Assembly: GCA_964426545.1 (NCBI GenBank)
Contig: CAYRQP010000027.1
Span: forward strand, 1 to 16,239
Direction of reading: 5' to 3'
Source of the DNA: CAYRQP01 sp964426545
GTDB lineage: Bacteria > Fermentibacterota > Fermentibacteria > Fermentibacterales > JCC-6
DNA length: 16,239 bases
Shown piece after piece: positions 7,350 to 14,463 of this stretch; the first letter of the stretch is position 1, and each line of letters opens with the position of its first letter. The position numbers and the translations under genes are program-made. The notes under the pieces were generated by a model that had not been told where the DNA came from, made no database searches, and saw only the letters and a list, made by a program, of their open reading frames with translations.

Positions 7350-8612
7350 ATGAAATACACGATTCTGCTCTTAACGTTGTTCTTAATTTCATCCATACCG
7401 GCAGTCAGTTACGCAGAATATTTCCTGCCTGCGTTGGAAGGCACATATCCCGATTCTGTCTATGAAGTGTACTCTACAGGCAATGAACCAAGAAGTATCT
7501 GTACACTGCCTTCCGGAGATTATCTCTATCTGGCAATAGGGTACGGTTATGTACCTGTGTTCAAAACCTCTGATTATTCTCTGGAAGCTTTCATTTCTGT
7601 TGGTGACAGTCCGAGAGACATCTGTGCTCTTCCATCCGGTGAATATGTCTACCTGACAGACGACAGTGAAAACTCAATCTATGTGATAGAAACGGCAACC
7701 AACACTGTATCGGGGCAGATTGAAATCCCCTACCTGCCGCAGTGGATAGATGTACTTCCTGACGGCTCGAAGATATATGTAACTCACCCTACCGGGCATG
7801 TAACCGTCATAGATACTGAAACAAACACAATTGAAACAACCGTCTGGGCGGGTGATTATCCAAGCGGTATCGCAGTCCATCCCGGTGGCGACTATGTTTA
7901 CATCAGCGACAAGAATTCAGCCTATGCAACAGTCATTGAAACATCCGACAACTCGACATCACGATTCTTTGTCGGCGGTGACACCTATGATGTCTGCATT
8001 CTTCCATCAGGTGAGTATCTTTATCTGAACATCAAAGAGTGGAATCTGATATCAGTAATTAGAACTTCCGATTTTTCAATTTTAAGTGAGATTACATATC
8101 CGGGAAGCGACTCCAACCGTTTCTGCTCCCTTCCATCGGGTGAATACATTTATATTCCCGACCCGGATGAAGACCTGCTTCATGTGCTCCGCACGTTGGA
8201 CAATACATTTATGACTCCCGTTTTGGTATTCGGGAGCCCTGACGGACTCTGCACTTCACCTGACGGTAGTTTTCTTTACGAAGTGAATTCAGGAAGCAAT
8301 GATATGGGAGTCGTTGGATATTCAGGAACAGGAATTGAAACTGCATCACCTGAAAACAGTGTATCAGTTACCGCCTGCCCGAATCCATGTATAGGAACTC
8401 AAGCAGAGCTGTTTGTAACACTTCCCGGAAATGCAATTACAGTATTACAAATCTTCAGTATAGACGGCAGGATTCAGAGTGAATTCGACTTAAGCGGGAA
8501 TGAAACTGAAATATACGTTCTAATCAGTGATCTTGCACCGGGAATCTACCTATCCAGACTACAGTCAGATACTGCTGTGATAACTTCGCAGTTCGTCATA
8601 CTGGCGGATTAG
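7350..8612 (+). CDS. Secreted seven-bladed YVTN-type beta-propeller with T9SS-like sorting tail
   Basis: A signal peptide (1-22, ending SYA) is followed by seven repeats of 41-43 residues, each with a (C)-x-LPSGEY-x-Y-like core: at residues 51, 92, 135, 175, 216, 259 and 301. That is the period of the YVTN/NHL-like propeller and gives a complete seven-bladed ring. From about 338 (SVSVTACPNPC) to the end (PGIYLSRL...FVIL) there is a type A T9SS sorting-like or FlgD-like Ig domain, so the protein is probably exported and attached to the cell surface or released. Ligand unknown. GGGGG lies 6 nt before the ATG. Its stop overlaps the convergent yjbQ-like gene by 4 nt. It follows the stress operon after 97 nt with no visible terminator, so partial readthrough is possible. 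Confidence 0.9.
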   Translation: MKYTILLLTLFLISSIPAVSYAEYFLPALEGTYPDSVYEVYSTGNEPRSICTLPSGDYLYLAIGYGYVPVFKTSDYSLEAFISVGDSPRDICALPSGEYVYLTDDSENSIYVIETATNTVSGQIEIPYLPQWIDVLPDGSKIYVTHPTGHVTVIDTETNTIETTVWAGDYPSGIAVHPGGDYVYISDKNSAYATVIETSDNSTSRFFVGGDTYDVCILPSGEYLYLNIKEWNLISVIRTSDFSILSEITYPGSDSNRFCSLPSGEYIYIPDPDEDLLHVLRTLDNTFMTPVLVFGSPDGLCTSPDGSFLYEVNSGSNDMGVVGYSGTGIETASPENSVSVTACPNPCIGTQAELFVTLPGNAITVLQIFSIDGRIQSEFDLSGNETEIYVLISDLAPGIYLSRLQSDTAVITSQFVILAD

Positions 8613-9025
8613 TCACCCAAAATCTGAATTCTGATCTTCCTTGAACGCGGTCTGTTGTCGTGGTCTATTACAACAATCTGCTGCCATGTTCCAACAAGCA
8701 ATGCTCCGTCGACAATCGGAAGGGATATCCCCGGACCCATAAGAGAAGCCCGAAGGTGTGAGAAACCGTTGTCATCCCCCCATGTCTCCGAATGTCTCGA
8801 CCGCAGGCTCTGAGAGACCATTCTCTCCAGCTGCTCTTTCATATCAGCAACCAGCGCAGGTTCATACTCGATTGTAGCGACGGATGCAGTCGAGCCTATT
8901 ACAGAGATGCAGACAATACCGTTTTCCACCTTACTTTCCTGCACAACATCATCCACATTTTCGGAGATATTCACTATGTCTGAAAATCCCTGCGACTGGA
9001 CTGTGATTGTCTTTCCGAAAACCAT
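8609..9025 (-). CDS. YjbQ/UPF0047 family protein
   Basis: This 138-aa protein matches the YjbQ (UPF0047) family over its whole length: GSTASVATIEYEP (44-56), the histidine/tryptophan cluster SRHSETWGDDNGFSHLRASL (His78, His90), and GTWQQIVVIDHDNRPR (112-127) near the C-terminus. Family members form small trimers; thiamine-phosphate synthase side activity has been reported for E. coli YjbQ, but the physiological role is unsettled. The GST-x-x-x-x-TIEYEP version is the one more often seen in archaea and deep-branching bacteria than the HTTA-x-x-x-NEN version. AAGGAG lies 6 nt before the ATG. It is downstream of the purF-like gene, separated by 42 nt that contain a short palindrome. Confidence 0.92.
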   Translation of the reverse strand: MVFGKTITVQSQGFSDIVNISENVDDVVQESKVENGIVCISVIGSTASVATIEYEPALVADMKEQLERMVSQSLRSRHSETWGDDNGFSHLRASLMGPGISLPIVDGALLVGTWQQIVVIDHDNRPRSRKIRIQILGD

Positions 9026-9042
9026 ATTTGCTCCTTATGGAA

Positions 9043-9059
9043 AAGGTGCCTGGCACCTT
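9043..9059. repeat. Short perfect palindrome AAGGTGCC-T-GGCACCTT
   Basis: Eight-base arms separated by one base lie between the purF-like stop and the yjbQ ribosome binding site. As RNA on the minus strand it would be followed by TTTT, but a one-base loop makes it a poor intrinsic terminator. The sequence resembles the outer part of the hairpin at 529-571 (shared AAGGTRCCA) and palindromes of this AAGGTGCCAGGCACCTT type that I associate with REP elements mobilised by IS200-like RAYT transposases. No such transposase is in the window. Confidence 0.6.
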
Positions 9060-9067
9060 AATTATTT

Positions 9068-10468
9068 CTAGCCTTTGGCATCCCAGCAGTAGGTGCATAG
9101 ATTGTCCTTTGGCAGACCGATAGCTTCTATCAGGTCGTCCAGGCGCTGGTAACGCAGTGATGTCAATCCAAGTCGCTTGCGGATGATCTCAACCATGTTT
9201 GCATATTCTTCCGAATCGGGATCGAAGTACGCATCCGGTACATTGTCGGAAGTACCTTCGAGCTCCTCTACGGCTCGTCGTCCTGCGAGATCCATTACCG
9301 AACGAGACCGGGAGAAGTTAAGAAATTTACACCCAAACACAAGCGGCGGGCAGGCCGGGCGCATATGCATTTCGACAGCGCCGGCATCGAATACCCGTTT
9401 TACCGTATCCTTCAGCTGTGTGCCCCGAACAATCGAGTCTTCACAGAACAACACTCTCTTACCTTTGATGAACTCTTCTATCGGTATGAGTTTCATCCGT
9501 GCTACAAGATCTCTCTGCCCCTGATTCTGCGGCATAAAACTCCTCGGCCATGTAGGAGTGTACTTCACGAAAGGTCTTTTATAGGGGACACCTGCTTCGT
9601 TTGCATAACCTATGGCATGGGCACTACCGGAGTCAGGAACCCCTGCAACAATATCCACTTCGACATCATCTCTCTGTGCAAGACACTTTCCGCAGTTATA
9701 CCTTACATCCTCAACATTTATATCTTCGTAATTCGATGCGGGATAACCATAGTACACCCAGAGGAATGAACAAATCTTCATTTCATCACCCGGGGCTTTC
9801 ATCTGTTTGTAGCCTTCTTCATTCAGTAGCACTATCTCTGCCGGCCCGAGAACATATTCATGCTTGTAATCGAGATTGGGATAGACACAGGTTTCGAAGG
9901 TGAGGCAATATGCACCGTCTTTCTTACCGATATGAATCGGTGTTCTGCCCAATCTGTCACGGGAGGCGTATATTCCTTCCCTTGTGAGCAGGAGAATAGA
10001 ACAGGAGCCTTCTATCATATCCTGTGCTCTTTTCAATCCTTCTGTGAAAGTATCTTCCTGATTGATGAGCATTGCTACAACTTCTGTGGGATTTATCTCC
10101 CCGCCGCTCATCTCGGAAAAGTGTCCCGCATTGTTCTCAAAGGTTTTCTCCACAAGTTCTCCGATGTTCTGAACCACACCTACAGTCACTATTGAATATT
10201 GTCCGAGATGAGAACTTATTATCAAAGGCTGGTCTTCGAAATCACTGATGACACCAATACCCATTCTTCCGTGCATCTTAGTGATATCGACTTCAAATTT
10301 AGAACGGAACTGTGAGTTGGTGATGTCATGAATCACACGATGAAATCTGCCATTATCGAGTACTGCAAGCCCCCCGCGCATAGTACCTAAATGTGAGTGA
10401 TAGTCAGTACCGTAGAACAAGTCCTTGACGCAATCACCTTTCGAAACAACACCAAAGATACCGCCCAT
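9068..10468 (-). CDS. purF: PurF-like amidophosphoribosyltransferase lacking the catalytic cysteine
   Basis: At 466 aa this matches PurF, the first enzyme of de novo purine synthesis (PRPP plus an ammonia source to phosphoribosylamine). The phosphoribosyltransferase part is intact: GVPDSG (276-281) and the PRPP-binding loop VLFCEDSIVRGTQ (339-351). Cys233, Cys373 or Cys380, and Cys458-x2-Cys461 correspond in position to the four ligands of the [4Fe-4S] cluster in B. subtilis PurF. The glutaminase half is altered: active enzymes begin (M)CGI, exposing Cys1, whereas this starts MGGIFG; the H-x-RYST arginine segment reads GRMGIGVISD and HNGNL-x-N reads VGVVQNIGEL. The start is fixed by GAGGGG before the ATG and by alignment of GIFG. 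I infer an ammonia-dependent or partner-fed enzyme; similar MGG-starting PurF homologues exist, as I recall, in Bacteroidota and relatives. Confidence 0.9.
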   Translation of the reverse strand: MGGIFGVVSKGDCVKDLFYGTDYHSHLGTMRGGLAVLDNGRFHRVIHDITNSQFRSKFEVDITKMHGRMGIGVISDFEDQPLIISSHLGQYSIVTVGVVQNIGELVEKTFENNAGHFSEMSGGEINPTEVVAMLINQEDTFTEGLKRAQDMIEGSCSILLLTREGIYASRDRLGRTPIHIGKKDGAYCLTFETCVYPNLDYKHEYVLGPAEIVLLNEEGYKQMKAPGDEMKICSFLWVYYGYPASNYEDINVEDVRYNCGKCLAQRDDVEVDIVAGVPDSGSAHAIGYANEAGVPYKRPFVKYTPTWPRSFMPQNQGQRDLVARMKLIPIEEFIKGKRVLFCEDSIVRGTQLKDTVKRVFDAGAVEMHMRPACPPLVFGCKFLNFSRSRSVMDLAGRRAVEELEGTSDNVPDAYFDPDSEEYANMVEIIRKRLGLTSLRYQRLDDLIEAIGLPKDNLCTYCWDAKG

Positions 10469-10586
10469 AACATTCCCCTCTCAAAGTATCAGGCAAGTTG
10501 AATTTATACTAAATCAATACGAAAAGTATGATTCAATAATACTAATCTCTTTTTTATCGAACAGGTCTCATTTTGACACTATTGTC

Positions 10587-11375
10587 TCAGATATTACCGG
10601 CTTTTATTCTTCCCCATGTCGAATTAGTGAGTCCGCTGTATTCCGGCACATCCGTACTCCAGGATGCACCGTAAATAACACCGTTGTTCTCGTATCCACT
10701 TGAATCAAAAGCGGTAACTCCGCTGCCTGTCTCGAACTTCCAGTAACCGATGAGTCCTTCTGCTCCGGTAACATCACTCCACATACCACCTATTATGTCA
10801 GCATGACTTCTGTAGATATTCCAGACGCGTACTTCATCTATCAGTCCATCGAAGTATCTGTGTCCGGCAAGGAGTTCGGATACATCTCCGATTTTCAATG
10901 TATTCTCAGAACAGATGATAGTCCCGGTATAAGCAACTTCCTGCATTATTTCACCGTTCACATAGAGGGAGATGATAGAGCCGTCCCATGTCGAAGCAAC
11001 ATGTGTCCATGTATCGAGTTCAAGTACCTGCGTTGTTTGCGCCTGTGCCCATGTGAGAACCGGTACACCTGTATCTACTCCAAAAGAAGCCGAGAACACC
11101 CCGGAGTCTCCGCATCGAATCACATATCCCGCTTCGACACCTTCACCCCAGATTTCCTTCCCGACGATTGTATTACTGTAATGATAGTGCCCCCATGAGA
11201 CAGGTTTGATCCATGCTTCGAGCGTAATCTCATAAACCGGATTAAGAACGGAATCATCAGCAACCTCGACATAGTTAGAAGTTCCGTTGAAATCCAGCGA
11301 ATACATATTGTCCCCTGATACCGCAAATGGAAGTATCAGGAGAAGAAAAACAGACAAGGATATTGTAAATGACAT
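10587..11375 (-). CDS. Secreted LamG / concanavalin A-like lectin-domain protein
   Basis: A signal peptide (about 1-20, ending AVSG) leads directly into one LamG-like jelly-roll domain filling the rest of the 262 residues: SLDFNGTSNYVEV, EITLEAWIKP, the WTHVASTWDGSIISLYVNGE strand pair, and FDGLIDEVRVWNIYRS, the usual end of the Laminin_G_3 family, followed by the GYWKFETGSG-x-x-x-DSSG tail. Such domains bind glycans or proteins outside the cell. No catalytic glycosidase domain is present. Unlike the two propellers nearby it has no PNP-type sorting domain; it ends with the short basic tail STWGRIKAGNI. AAGGAGGG lies before the ATG. It shares an intergenic region with the divergent gene at 11466 and precedes the purF-like gene by 118 nt. 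Confidence 0.88.
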   Translation of the reverse strand: MSFTISLSVFLLLILPFAVSGDNMYSLDFNGTSNYVEVADDSVLNPVYEITLEAWIKPVSWGHYHYSNTIVGKEIWGEGVEAGYVIRCGDSGVFSASFGVDTGVPVLTWAQAQTTQVLELDTWTHVASTWDGSIISLYVNGEIMQEVAYTGTIICSENTLKIGDVSELLAGHRYFDGLIDEVRVWNIYRSHADIIGGMWSDVTGAEGLIGYWKFETGSGVTAFDSSGYENNGVIYGASWSTDVPEYSGLTNSTWGRIKAGNI

Positions 11376-11407
11376 ATTCCCTCCTTGAAACTACCGCACA
11401 CGAATAT

Positions 11408-11436
11408 TTGCAGATTAAACACGATAAAACTATAAT
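11408..11436 (+). promoter_or_regulatory. Sigma-70-like promoter of the TGA-containing gene
   Basis: TTGCAG (11408-11413) is followed after 17 nt by a perfect TATAAT (11431-11436). The start codon is 30 nt further, with AAGGAG in front of it. The -35 match is only three of six, so the call rests mainly on the -10 box, spacing and position in a divergent intergenic region. Confidence 0.6.
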
Positions 11437-11465
11437 ACAAATAACTCTAAATGAAAGGAGTACAT

Positions 11466-12491
11466 ATGCGAATACTGATTATATTCGCTCTTTTCACTTT
11501 ACCCTTAACAACCTTCGCCGACCCTGTGGTGGTTCGCACTTTAGATGCACCAGATACGAACATTACAGGATTAGGTTACGGCAACGGCTTTCTCTGGGCT
11601 GTAGATCAGGTTACCGAAATGGTCTACATACTGAATCCTGAAACAGGAGCAGTTCTCGATTCCTGGGAAGTGCTTGAAAACGGCACTAAACATCCGACTG
11701 GCCTTACCTTCATGAACAACACTGTCTATGTAGCATCTGCAGAGGGTACATTGAATAATGCCGCTTACTGCGATATGTACTCTGACACGGGTGCATATAT
11801 ATCCGGTTTCGATCTGGATTGTTGAGGAAGCGATCTCGACCAGAAGGTTTCTGGTCTTGCTTCTACTGCATCCTATGTATTCGGTCTTGGCGAAGACACC
11901 GAGACAAATAATGAAACAGTCGAAAAATTCGACACATCCGGTACTCTCGTTGGCAGCCATTACATCTTTCAGCCCCTGGGTCTCTCTTCCCATTATGACA
12001 TTGCCTGCAAAACCGGCAATATATGGATTGCCTGCGACGAGTCTGATTCTCCGATAAAGGCATTCTCTACAACTGGCACTCTCGTCGACTATGTCTGGGA
12101 TACGGTCGTCCCCGCAGCTCACGGTCTTACGTTCGAAGTGGATACCCGATATCTCTGGGTAAGCGACATTGTTAATGACAAACTGTACAGAATCGACCTT
12201 TCACCGACTGGAATAGCCGATGATGTCTCGACAGGATTAAACACGAGAGAACTTACTGTGAATACCAATCCATTCAACTCTTCTGTTGTGATAACAGCCA
12301 CCGGATTCAATTCCCGTGCCGTAATCGAGATATACAGCATTAACGGGACCACTGTTCGTTCCACATCCATAGCTGATACTTTCACATGGACAGGAACAGA
12401 CGACAGAGGTACTGAAATGCCCTGCGGTACTTACATCGTACGAGTATCTGACACTGAAACTTCATCTTATCTAAAACTCATCAAGCTATAG
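11466..12491 (+). CDS. Secreted propeller-like protein with in-frame TGA, candidate selenoprotein
   Basis: Starting at ATG 11466 (AAGGAG upstream; signal peptide ending TFA at residue 18), the frame is open to a TGA at 11823-11825, codon 120, then stays open in the same frame for 221 sense codons to TAG 12489-12491. Both halves are protein-like and continuous in style: NHL/propeller-type strands before (GLGYGNGFLWAVDQVTEMVY, GLTFMNNTVYVAS) and after (GNIWIACDESDSPIKAFSTT, TRYLWVSDIVNDKLYRID), then a type A T9SS-like sorting domain with NTNPFNSS and CGTYIVRV. The local residues are LDC-[TGA]-GSDLD, i.e. Cys directly before the TGA. A strong hairpin follows (separate entry). Reading the TGA as selenocysteine gives a complete 341-residue secreted protein. 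The alternatives are a recent nonsense mutation or sequencing error. An independent start after the TGA is unlikely: no ATG with a ribosome binding site is seen. Confidence 0.75.
11826..11864 (+). promoter_or_regulatory. Candidate bacterial SECIS stem-loop
   Basis: Directly after the TGA, GACCAGAA (11838-11845) pairs perfectly with TTCTGGTC (11849-11856) around a GGT loop. Below it, GAAGC (11827-11831) pairs with GCTTC (11859-11863) across an internal loop of 6 and 2 nt. The apical loop begins 20 nt after the TGA and starts with G. These match the published general pattern of bacterial SECIS elements: a stem-loop within a few tens of nucleotides 3' of the UGA, with a guanosine at the beginning of the apical loop. 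The loop is at the small end of the accepted range. Binding by SelB is not shown by the sequence. Confidence 0.5.
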
Positions 12492-12500
12492 AACACTTCA

Positions 12501-12535
12501 TTAAGAGAACCCGGTGCAATCCGGGTTCTTCTTAA
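12501..12535. terminator. Intrinsic-terminator-like hairpin, probably bidirectional
   Basis: GAACCCGG (12507-12514) pairs with CCGGGTTC (12521-12528) around TGCAAT. The outer TTAAGA (12501-12506) pairs with TCTTAA (12530-12535) with one bulged T. This 14-bp stem starts 10 nt after the stop at 12491 and faces the minus-strand unit from the other side. There is only a weak T-rich tail (TTCTTCTTAA), part of the stem itself. Confidence 0.75.
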
Positions 12536-12791
12536 TCAATAAGCAGCACTTTCCATTCTACCAGTACTTCTTCAAGCAGTGCATCGAAACCAATATCCAC
12601 CCGGGTCAATTCATAAGGTGATCTGAATATTCATTCCAATCGGAAATCCCGGATTCCCTGTTTCCTGCCATTATTTGACAAACGATTAATCCAAGGAGAT
12701 CATGAACGAAATACTGCACATAAAAGCCCAACGGTTCTAAATCAATTTCCGCACTATCATTGATTGTATATCTGATACCGATTTTCCGTCT
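12532..12791 (-). pseudogene. Possible decayed coding remnant in a gene-poor stretch
   Basis: No intact gene is visible here. On the minus strand, directly after the TGA of the 40-aa gene, the same frame stays open for 61 codons with protein-like content (IDLEPLGFYVQYFVHDLLGL, SDWNEYSDHLM), then ends at TGA 12606-12608. A single-base shift at that point joins LTRVDIGFDALLEEVL and VEWKVLLID before TAA 12532-12534. The helix-rich composition of both pieces, end to end, suggests one former reading frame carrying a frameshift, perhaps once continuous with the 40-aa signal-peptide gene. Chance openness of 61 codons is not negligible, and I recognise no family. Confidence 0.3.
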
Positions 12792-12914
12792 TCAATATCT
12801 TCTAAAGTACCTTCTATTAGGATGGTAAGCCTGCGAAGCAAACAACCCACTGGCTACCGATACTACTAGAGCAGATACAGCTGCTACACATACAAAATGA
12901 ATTGCTGTTTTCAT
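12792..12914 (-). CDS. Small 40-aa secreted peptide or signal-peptide fragment
   Basis: The ATG (12914-12912) overlaps the stop of the preceding lipoprotein gene as ATGA and has GGAGA 5 nt upstream, a classic coupled start. The product opens with MKTAIHFVCVAAV, continues with a hydrophobic stretch to about residue 25 (cleavage plausible after LFA or SQA), and ends in a short Arg/Tyr tail (HPNRRYFRRY). It could be a genuine small exported or membrane-inserted peptide, or the front of a longer secreted protein cut by the TGA at 12794-12792, since the frame continues beyond. Confidence 0.45.
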   Translation of the reverse strand: MKTAIHFVCVAAVSALVVSVASGLFASQAYHPNRRYFRRY

Positions 12915-13399
12915 TGTCTCTCCAATGCTCTTGCGAATCCCAACTCTACGCTAGTTTCCTCCCACTCGGCATACCTCATTTTCCAGTCTCCGATGCTATC
13001 CCGCTGAAGCAGGATTTCGAATTCCAGAACATCCAGCGTTTTCTGTGACGGTATATCGGAGAAAGATGCTTCACCGCTAAATGCCGCTATGAGTGATATT
13101 TCAGCTGTTGCTGAATCGGTAAATACAATACTTTCTACTCGTTTGATTATAACCAGATTCTCAAAGTGTCTTAGATAATAATAGACAAGCAATTCGAAGT
13201 CGTCCCTGTCATTGCCGAGTCCATCGCTGAAATCCTGCGATATGTTCTCCATCAATAAGCATACATCCCCGGCTTCAGCGGCACTTTGCATTTCATCGAT
13301 GAAAACAAGTATTTTATCTTCGGGAGATAGTTCTGCAGAACATGAAAGAAGTAGTAATCCGACAGTCAAACTGCAGACAACAAGTGGAAGTTCCTTCAT
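12911..13399 (-). CDS. Lipoprotein, NTF2/SnoaL-like fold suspected
   Basis: The N-terminus MKELPLVVCSLTVGLLLLSC carries a lipobox LLSC with Cys20, so the mature protein should be lipid-anchored. The rest (162 aa in all) has the order helix (KILVFIDEMQSAAEAGD), VSDF-like loop (ISQDFSDGLGNDRDDFELLV), then beta strands (LVIIKRVESIVF, TAEISLIAAFSG, LEFEILLQRD, WKMRYAEWE). This recalls nuclear transport factor 2-like proteins of the type with a DFSD-x-x-GNDR segment. No catalytic residues can be assigned. The start lacks a strong ribosome binding site and lies 17 nt after the preceding lipoprotein stop, so coupled translation is likely. Confidence 0.75.
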   Translation of the reverse strand: MKELPLVVCSLTVGLLLLSCSAELSPEDKILVFIDEMQSAAEAGDVCLLMENISQDFSDGLGNDRDDFELLVYYYLRHFENLVIIKRVESIVFTDSATAEISLIAAFSGEASFSDIPSQKTLDVLEFEILLQRDSIGDWKMRYAEWEETSVELGFARALERQ

Positions 13400-13416
13400 G
13401 AAATATTGTTACATCC

Positions 13417-13761
13417 CTATCTAGACCGCACGAAGGTGAGATTAAGTGTTACTTCTCCATATTCATCAAAACCAACAAATTCTATAAAGGAATCATGTTC
13501 CTTTGACAGATATATGCCGACATCTGCGTTATTGTTGTTTAACAGTATCCAATCACTGTCACCGTCATTCGTAACACCTCTCTCAGTTTCTGTGAAGAGA
13601 GGAAAAGGATCATCTCCGTCAATGGTAAGTTCTATCATACATACCGGATCAATCTGTTTTATCTCCATTGTAACAGTATCATCATGCCATTCACCGAGAA
13701 ACCCCTGATCACTGCATGCGGAAATTAAGATAACAAAGACTACCGGAATTATGTACTTCAT
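13417..13761 (-). CDS. Small lipoprotein, lipocalin-like beta protein
   Basis: The signal sequence MKYIIPVVFVILISAC ends in lipobox ISAC with Cys16. The mature ~99 residues are strand-rich and begin QGFLGEWHDDTVTMEI, an L-x-G-x-W-like opening seen in small lipocalin-like lipoproteins, and finish with VTLNLTFVRSR. The family is not identified with certainty. AAGGGAG precedes the ATG by 5 nt. It is the first gene of a three-gene minus-strand unit of exported proteins with the NTF2-like lipoprotein and the 40-aa peptide. Confidence 0.75.
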   Translation of the reverse strand: MKYIIPVVFVILISACSDQGFLGEWHDDTVTMEIKQIDPVCMIELTIDGDDPFPLFTETERGVTNDGDSDWILLNNNNADVGIYLSKEHDSFIEFVGFDEYGEVTLNLTFVRSR

Positions 13762-13968
13762 GTCAACTCCCTTTCTACCAGTTTAAGTCCTGAACAACAT
13801 CTATATTATCTAATAATATATAATACATTCTCGCAGACGACACTACAACTCAGAGCCTGATATCACAAAGTGACGTTAGCTGAAAGATGAATTGCAGTAG
13901 AAACGATTACTTCATATATACGGTGAACATTGAAAGCACTTTTCAGAATCATTCACACGGAGGTTTGA

Positions 13969-14415
13969 ATGGGAAACGGTCTTCTTTTCAGCAATAGACT
14001 ACTGGATATTGTAGTTCTAGCATTGCTTTCAGCACAGACATTGAAAGTGATATTCTCCGTTTTCACAGAGAAGAGAATCGACTTTCACCGTTTTCTGGAT
14101 ACCGGAAGCATGCCCAGTTCACATACGGCTTCGGTAGTCTCTCTCGCTTCTGCGATTTACATTACAGAAGGCGGAAGTTCACCACTTTTCGCACTGAGCG
14201 CGGTTTTCGCCGTTGTTGTCATGTATGACGCAGCCGGTATCCGCAGGGCTGCCGGTAGGCAGGCATCAGTCCTGAACAAGATAGCGGAGAACATTCGAAA
14301 CAAGGATGGCCTTGTCATAATCGAGAAGAACCTGAAAGAACTGCTCGGTCACACCCCCCTTGAAGTACTTGGCGGGCTGCTGTTGGGAATAGTGATAGCA
14401 ATCCTTATGTGCTGA
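13969..14415 (+). CDS. DUF212 / YuiD-like divergent PAP2-family membrane protein
   Basis: The 148-aa product is a full-length member of the DUF212 (divergent PAP2) family, small integral membrane proteins related to PAP2 phosphatases, with no proven substrate. Its hallmark motifs are GSMPSSHTA (46-54), VVMYDAAGIRRAAGRQA (83-99) and the C-terminal KELLGHTPLEVLGGLLLG (123-140). Membrane segments are visible at about 11-30, 55-85 and 130-147. GGAGG lies 6 nt before the ATG. It is a single gene, flanked by the divergent lipoprotein unit and the convergent AbiE pair. Confidence 0.92.
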   Translation: MGNGLLFSNRLLDIVVLALLSAQTLKVIFSVFTEKRIDFHRFLDTGSMPSSHTASVVSLASAIYITEGGSSPLFALSAVFAVVVMYDAAGIRRAAGRQASVLNKIAENIRNKDGLVIIEKNLKELLGHTPLEVLGGLLLGIVIAILMC

Positions 14416-14463
14416 ACACCTTCAATTGTCTCTCCCCTTGATGACGGAGGGCGTTAAGCAATA

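Noticed and set aside
9043..9059. Intrinsic terminator for the purF-like gene.
   Set aside because: The one-base loop cannot form a normal hairpin of this stem length, although TTTT follows; a repeat or binding site fits better.
11823..11825. Genome-wide recoding of TGA (for example to Gly or Trp) as the explanation of the in-frame TGA.
   Set aside because: The exporter, sigma, PDZ, LamG, NTF2-like, DUF212 and both AbiE genes end with TGA at sensible family lengths, and Trp is encoded by TGG throughout.
12702..12740. A 12-codon plus-strand frame with a good AAGGAG site (MNEILHIKAQRF).
   Set aside because: Too short, no promoter, and lies opposite the possible remnant on the minus strand; the ribosome binding site match is probably chance.
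12792..12794. Selenocysteine at the TGA ending the 40-aa gene.
   Set aside because: No stable stem-loop with a G-starting loop lies within about 40 nt downstream on the minus strand, and the following frame needs a further frameshift.
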